Below are positions 60,044 to 64,000 of a stretch of 64,000 nt of DNA, in pieces. Under the pieces are notes generated by a model, which was not told where the DNA came from, ran no database searches, and saw nothing but the letters and a program-made list of their open reading frames with translations. The translations under genes were made by a program, and so were the position numbers. The first letter of the stretch is position 1. Every line of letters starts with the position of its first letter. This DNA comes from Collinsella sp. TM09-10AT (GTDB lineage Bacteria > Actinomycetota > Coriobacteriia > Coriobacteriales > Coriobacteriaceae): contig NZ_QSOP01000011.1 in NCBI RefSeq assembly GCF_003436275.1, positions 12,882-76,881 of the forward strand, written 5' to 3'.

Positions 60044-60857
60044 CTGGCTTGCGGCCGAGGAGCGATATGAGCCCGTGGGGGCTCGGCATCGTGTGATGCA
60101 AAAGAATGTCCTGCACCTGGCGAGCCTGCTTGAGCGGGTTCGCCTGGGTGGAGGCGCGCACGAGGGCGGGTCGATGGTCGACCGCGCCCTTTCTTGCGTT
60201 TCGGCTCCGGTGCGCCTGGTGGGGATGTTCGTTTGCGTTCTGTGCGTGTGCCTGACGCAAAGCTCGCTGTACCTGATGTTGATGGCGGCGATCGCGTTGG
60301 TGCTGGTCGCGGTGCGCCCAGCACGCGGGTTGCGCGCTACCTTTGTGCCGGCGTTGGCTGCCGCGGGGTTTGCCGTGGTTCTGGCGCTGCCTGCCCTGCT
60401 GCTGGGTGCTTCTGCCTCGGGCGCCATGCTCAAGATTGCACTCAAGACGTTCATTAACGTGTCGCTGGTGCTGGGTGTTTCGTGGACGCTCACCTGGAGC
60501 CGCATGTCGGCGGCGCTTAAGATGCTGCACCTGCCCGACGAGGTCATCTTTACTTTCGATATGGCGCTCAAGCATATCGAGGTGCTGGGACGCACAGCGC
60601 ACGATCTGTGCGAATCGGTCATGCTGCGCAGCGTCGGTTCCGCGCCTGCGGGTTTTTCGCGTACCGATTCGATCGCGGGTATCATGGGCATGACCTTTAT
60701 CAAGGCGATGGAATGCAGCCGCGCGATGGACGAGGCTATGCTTTGCCGTGGCTTTGCCGGTGCGTATCCGACTCCCGCGCGGAGCGGCTTTGGCTGGCGC
60801 GATGCGGTCTATGCGGTCGTCGTGGTGCTGCTCGCCGTGTTGTGCGCGGTGCTGTAG
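60021..60857 (+). CDS. ECF transporter T-component (CbiQ/NikQ)
   Basis: 278 residues with four to five membrane helices and a cytosolic coupling region; FIKAMECSRAMDEAMLCRGF contains the Ala-Arg-Gly-type coupling helix of CbiQ. It transmits ATPase movement to the S-component. It overlaps the end of the nikM gene by 23 bases, with AAGGAAAG upstream of ATG 60021, so the genes are coupled. Confidence 0.88.
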   Translation: MAIAELPSWLAAEERYEPVGARHRVMQKNVLHLASLLERVRLGGGAHEGGSMVDRALSCVSAPVRLVGMFVCVLCVCLTQSSLYLMLMAAIALVLVAVRPARGLRATFVPALAAAGFAVVLALPALLLGASASGAMLKIALKTFINVSLVLGVSWTLTWSRMSAALKMLHLPDEVIFTFDMALKHIEVLGRTAHDLCESVMLRSVGSAPAGFSRTDSIAGIMGMTFIKAMECSRAMDEAMLCRGFAGAYPTPARSGFGWRDAVYAVVVVLLAVLCAVL

Positions 60858-60901
60858 CGCGGGCGGCCGAGCCGTCGATGTGGATAGGGAAGGGCGACGT
60901 T

Positions 60902-61672
60902 TTGGCAAACGATACGAATGGCGTGATGGGCGCGAGCGGTGCTACTGGCGCCAAGAGCGTGCCGCTCATCGAGTTTCGCGACGTGCTGTTCTCCTATGCG
61001 GGGCATACGGTTGTCGATGGTGTGTCGCTGCAGGTCGATCGTGGTGAACTCGTTGCCCTACTCGGTCCCAACGGCTGCGGTAAGACGACGATTATGCGCC
61101 TTATCAACGGTCTTGAACTAGCGGACGCGGGTGCGTACCTGTTTGACGGGCACGTGATCGATGCGGCATATCTCAAGGATTCCGCAGCCGCTCAGCGTTT
61201 TCATCAGCGCGTGGGCTTTGTGTTCCAGAATGCCGACGCCCAGCTGTTCTGCGCTACGGTGGGCGAGGAAGTTGCTTTTGGCCCCGCGCAGATGGGGCTG
61301 CCGACAGACGAGCTCGAGCGCCGCGTCCGCGATGCCATGGAGCTGTTCCAGGTTGCCGATCTGGTCGATGCCTCGCCCTATCAGCTTTCGGGCGGGCAAA
61401 AAAAGCGTGTGGCGCTGGCGGCCGTCGTGTCGATGAACCCCGATATCCTGGTGCTCGACGAGCCTACCAACGGACTCGATGAGGATTCGTGCGACATCGT
61501 GGTCAGCTTTTTGCTGGCTTATGTTGCTGCCGGCAAGACGGTCTTAATGAGCACACACCATCAGGATTTGGTACGACGCCTGGGTGCCCGCGCCATCTAT
61601 ATCGACCGATATCATCACGTGGTCGAGGCGTCCGTGCCATCGTATGGAACCGAGAGCGCCGCCGCGGAATAG
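60902..61672 (+). CDS. ECF transporter ATPase (CbiO/NikO)
   Basis: 256 residues. Walker A GPNGCGKT, Q-loop VFQNADAQLF, signature LSGGQKKR and Walker B ILVLDEPTNGLD are intact. QNADAQLF is typical of ECF ATPases. It should act as a homodimer, as no second ATPase is present. TTG 60902 is preferred because GGGAAGGG lies 7 bases upstream; ATG 60878 is an alternative with a poor ribosome site. It is the last gene of the nickel operon. Confidence 0.88.
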   Translation: MANDTNGVMGASGATGAKSVPLIEFRDVLFSYAGHTVVDGVSLQVDRGELVALLGPNGCGKTTIMRLINGLELADAGAYLFDGHVIDAAYLKDSAAAQRFHQRVGFVFQNADAQLFCATVGEEVAFGPAQMGLPTDELERRVRDAMELFQVADLVDASPYQLSGGQKKRVALAAVVSMNPDILVLDEPTNGLDEDSCDIVVSFLLAYVAAGKTVLMSTHHQDLVRRLGARAIYIDRYHHVVEASVPSYGTESAAAE

Positions 61673-61675
61673 TTG

Positions 61676-61740
61676 CCGGATAGTAGGGGTGCGGCTGCGT
61701 GCGTGGCCCGCTGTGAATGGTATAGTTATCCGGGTTTTTA
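61676..61740 (+). terminator. Possible terminator after the nickel operon
   Basis: CCGGATA (61676-61682) and TATCCGG (61727-61733) are complementary and followed by GTTTTTA. The 44-base loop makes it weak. Confidence 0.4.
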
Positions 61741-61751
61741 CGGGGGTGGCT

Positions 61752-62600
61752 ATGCCAAGTTGGAATATTCATATCGCTCAGACGGAACGACTGCTGGCGC
61801 GTGCTGGCACGCTTGCCGATAAAGTGCGCGACCGCAATGCCTTTTTGTTTGGCAGCGTGGTTCCGGACATTTTTGTGGGCTATATGGTTCCCGGCATTGC
61901 CGATCCCATCCCGTATCGTATTACGCATTTTGCCAAGCCCGAGCCTATCCCCAAGCCGCGTGAGCAGGAGTTTTGGGACACTTATGTGGCGCCGCTGCTC
62001 AAGGGCATGCCGATAGGTGCGCCGGCTGCGGCGACGTCGATTGTCGAGGAACGCGAGCGACTCAATCGGGTGCATTATCCGCAGCGATATAGGGATGCGG
62101 AGCCGATCGCTGGTCCCGCTGCTGACGAGCTTTCGCTCGCGCCCGAGAACGTGGCACAGTCGTTGCTCGATTTGACGTTGGGTGTTTGGTCGCATCTGGT
62201 GGCCGACACCGTGTGGAACACCCGCGTAAACCAGTACCTCGAGGCGCATGGCGGCAAGCCGTGTGAGGAGTTCCGCATCAAGAAGCAGGGCGACTTTGAC
62301 TGGTTTGGCAAAACCCTCGGCATCGTTTCTATCCCGCGTGCGACCGATCGTCTCTATACCGCGGCGGCCCAGTTTGGCCAGTATTCGATCCCGCAAGAGT
62401 ATGTGCTCAAAACCATTGGCGTCATGCACGAGATTGTGCGCGAAAACCCCGGCGAGCCGGATCACCCGCCGTACCGCCTGCTGACCGAAGCGTTCTTTGA
62501 CGCAACGTTTACCGAGGTCGTCGAGTTAACCGAGGCAGGTTTTGCCGCCCGCGTCGCATTGCCCAGCGCGCCCGCGCTGCCTCTGATCGCTAGCTGCTAG
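61752..62600 (+). CDS. Zinc-dependent phospholipase-C-family protein
   Basis: 282 residues. MPSWNIHIAQTERLL, FLFGSVVPDI, ITHFAKP and GVWSHLVADTVWN supply the His/Asp set of the bacterial zinc-dependent phospholipase C family, as found in many Actinobacteria. No signal peptide is visible, so a cytoplasmic role is likely and toxin activity is not implied. ATG 61752 has GGGGGTGG upstream. Its stop overlaps the stop of the convergent gene by 4 bases. Confidence 0.75.
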   Translation: MPSWNIHIAQTERLLARAGTLADKVRDRNAFLFGSVVPDIFVGYMVPGIADPIPYRITHFAKPEPIPKPREQEFWDTYVAPLLKGMPIGAPAAATSIVEERERLNRVHYPQRYRDAEPIAGPAADELSLAPENVAQSLLDLTLGVWSHLVADTVWNTRVNQYLEAHGGKPCEEFRIKKQGDFDWFGKTLGIVSIPRATDRLYTAAAQFGQYSIPQEYVLKTIGVMHEIVRENPGEPDHPPYRLLTEAFFDATFTEVVELTEAGFAARVALPSAPALPLIASC

Positions 62601-63670
62601 CTGGCCTGCCTGGCAGCGAATAGGTCATCCCAATCGACAAGCAGTTCTTGCCGCAGAGCATCTTCGGCGTCGCACTCCTGTTTGATCTTTGGGGTGTAGG
62701 GAAGCCCGGCCTTTTTATGGATGAGTTCGGCAAGGTTGCCAAAGCTCCTTTTGTCCTTGATCTGGCCATAGGTAATTTGGATGACGTCGTAGCCCATGCT
62801 TGTGAGTGCGGTAGTGCGCTCGGCATCTGAGAGACTCGCAGCTTCGCTGTCATGAGCGGAGCGGCCTTGGCATTCCAGAATGACGCCCATGCTGTCGGTG
62901 ACACTTTCGATGAGGATATCGGCATAACAGCAGGTTTTGTCATACAGCGAACGTGCGGCTTCGCTGAGCGGGATGCGTGCGTTATTGGTGATGCCTATAC
63001 CCAGACCGCCTTCGTCGCGGGGGAGTGAGACGAGCATGGACGTCTGGACCTCGAAGGGCGAGGCGGTCTGCCCTGCCATGCGTTCGGCGGCCCAGCGGAG
63101 CTGCTTAACACCGCGCAGGCCTGCGGCCTGCTTGGCGAACGCGGCGATATCCGCCGCGCTGAGGAGCGGCGCGCGTTTCCACAAGTTGGTGTCATTGCCC
63201 TTGGTGTCGACAATACGCTTCCAACCACAGTCGGGCGGAATGAACTTAAGAGATATTGCCTCATCAAGTTGCTGTTGCGTACGTTCGCAGGGCGTAAACA
63301 CTGCAAATGAGCTGCACATCTCGTAGCAAGCCATGAGTAGCTGGTTGCGGGAGACCTGCGTAGCAAGGCTGAGCAGCGTGAATTCCGGTGAAGTGACATC
63401 AAATCCATGTTCAGTCTGCCTAAACGACCCAGGAGGCGGCTCTTGGGTCAGGAGGTGCGATTTAAAGAGGCTTCGCGACCCCGATTGTGCCCGAGTGAAT
63501 ACAAGCCTGTGAAGCGGTGCGTGAAGCAGGTCTTTTACAACTGCATGACTTCCGAGGCCGCAACATCTGCGATCTATATTGCCAAGGCTAATGGCGGGGT
63601 AAAGGCCTAATACCTGCGGCGGGATACGGTAATAGTAAAAAGCGGATTGACCGCAGAGCGTCAGGTCCAT
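62597..63670 (-). CDS. PD-(D/E)XK-like (DUF559-type) protein
   Basis: 357 residues. The C-terminal 110 (YADILIES, GVILECQGRSAHDS, then TALTSMGYDVIQITYGQI) resemble the Vsr/DUF559 nuclease fold, with ILECQG as the E-x-Q-like active strand. The N-terminal 200 resemble AbiEi-like proteins common in Coriobacteria (SPEFTLLSLATQVSRNQLL). I choose ATG 63670 because GGAGG lies 6 bases before it. An upstream in-frame start would translate an intergenic inverted repeat. It shares its architecture type with the protein at 32811. Function is unknown. Confidence 0.65.
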   Translation of the reverse strand: MDLTLCGQSAFYYYRIPPQVLGLYPAISLGNIDRRCCGLGSHAVVKDLLHAPLHRLVFTRAQSGSRSLFKSHLLTQEPPPGSFRQTEHGFDVTSPEFTLLSLATQVSRNQLLMACYEMCSSFAVFTPCERTQQQLDEAISLKFIPPDCGWKRIVDTKGNDTNLWKRAPLLSAADIAAFAKQAAGLRGVKQLRWAAERMAGQTASPFEVQTSMLVSLPRDEGGLGIGITNNARIPLSEAARSLYDKTCCYADILIESVTDSMGVILECQGRSAHDSEAASLSDAERTTALTSMGYDVIQITYGQIKDKRSFGNLAELIHKKAGLPYTPKIKQECDAEDALRQELLVDWDDLFAARQAS

Positions 63671-63721
63671 GACGTCCTCCAGATCGAAATGTGCTTTTGG
63701 ACCGTGCGATGCCAGCGTCAA

Positions 63722-63849
63722 TTCGGAAGTATGCGGCAAAATCTGAACCCTGTGAGCAGACCTGGCTTTTGAGGCTAGTTTATCAGTCATTTTGTTGTAA
63801 AAAAACGGGGTGTGTTCGAAGGTCTCAGAATTTGCCGCATACTTCCGAA
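63722..63849. repeat. Inverted repeat TTCGGAAGTATGCGGCAAAA
   Basis: Arms 63722-63746 and 63825-63849 match over 25 bases with one mismatch and a 78-base spacer. It lies 50 bases upstream of the DUF559-type gene and contains no gene. Confidence 0.7.
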
Positions 63850-64000
63850 AACTAGGTCGATCTGGCTCTTGCTAAAACGATTTATCAGCGTCGGTTAAGG
63901 TGTGGGTTTGCCACCGGGCGAACACTTTTAGCGCTTGGGACTTTATTTTTGGCTCTGTTAGACCAAGGTTGACATAAAAACGATGTCACCGCGAGGCGGT
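63850..64000. other. End of window: intergenic, possible operator
   Basis: No gene is seen. TTGACA occurs at 63969-63974, and GGTTGACAT (63967-63975) forms an inverted repeat with ATGTCACC (63983-63990). It may be the promoter/operator of a gene that starts beyond the window. Confidence 0.4.

Noticed and set aside
60608..60901. Long upstream frame in phase with the ECF ATPase
   Set aside because: It runs antiparallel in meaning to the T-component gene on the same strand and has no ribosome site; it is an overlap of frames.
63671..63790. 40-codon extension of the DUF559-type protein
   Set aside because: It would translate one arm of a 25-bp inverted repeat, and the downstream ATG has an ideal ribosome site.

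Overview
The window reads as a chromosome segment from a high-GC Gram-positive gut bacterium of the class Coriobacteriia, most likely Collinsella. The evidence is the GC-rich third-position codon use, the gene complement (several mannose-family PTS, rubrerythrin, hydroxyacid dehydrogenase, no respiratory genes), the strong AGGAGG-type ribosome sites and the many short intergenic palindromes. The genus is inference; no rRNA is present to confirm it. I see no prophage, insertion sequence, CRISPR array or replication origin.

Layout. 1-15.4 kb is housekeeping: the end of a YfcE-type phosphodiesterase, tRNA-Asp, an Rrf2 regulator, an unusual MutY-like glycosylase, rubrerythrin, rmuC, an ABC exporter, nth, mfd, a PAP2 phosphatase, a threonine-aldolase-type lyase and an acetyltransferase. 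15.5-43.7 kb is dominated by sugar-amine catabolism: four GntR/UTRA regulators, four paralogous SIS deglycases and two complete mannose-family PTS transporters. Between these modules sit an EamA exporter, a HAD phosphatase, a YitT protein, recQ, an L-2-hydroxyacid dehydrogenase, metA, an AbiEi-like protein, 5-formyl-THF cyclo-ligase, hicAB and a large M16 protease. 43.7-51.4 kb is accessory: an AlbA_2/Schlafen regulator behind iteron-like repeats, small unknown genes, a DUF5710 protein, tRNA-Val, a second EamA exporter and a DUF4012 surface protein. 51.4-64 kb holds glmM, an M32 carboxypeptidase, a T-box-controlled pheS followed by pheT, a nickel ECF transporter (nikMN-nikQ-nikO) behind a match to the NikR operator, a phospholipase-C-like protein and a PD-(D/E)XK-like protein.

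How the genes work together. Each SIS protein keeps the Glu-x15-His pair used by fructose-asparagine/fructoselysine/glucoselysine 6-phosphate deglycases and ends in an RRY...Y tail like FrlB. With the PTS permeases this suggests import and phosphorylation of several Amadori (glycated amino acid) products, followed by cleavage to glucose 6-phosphate and a free amine. Each module has its own regulator and, where I could see one, its own repeated operator. One 17-mer occurs before both the EamA gene and the PTS IIAB gene, which ties an amino-acid-type exporter to the first PTS.

Intergenic DNA is unusually rich in repeats. I find at least five families: a 48-bp CCTACCAAAA palindrome, GGGGAC/GGGACAG palindromes, GAGCGTGGA units, CGACGCTGCAAACG units and CGAGAGATA iterons. 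I also find two long hairpins. Several of these touch stop codons, ribosome sites or terminators.
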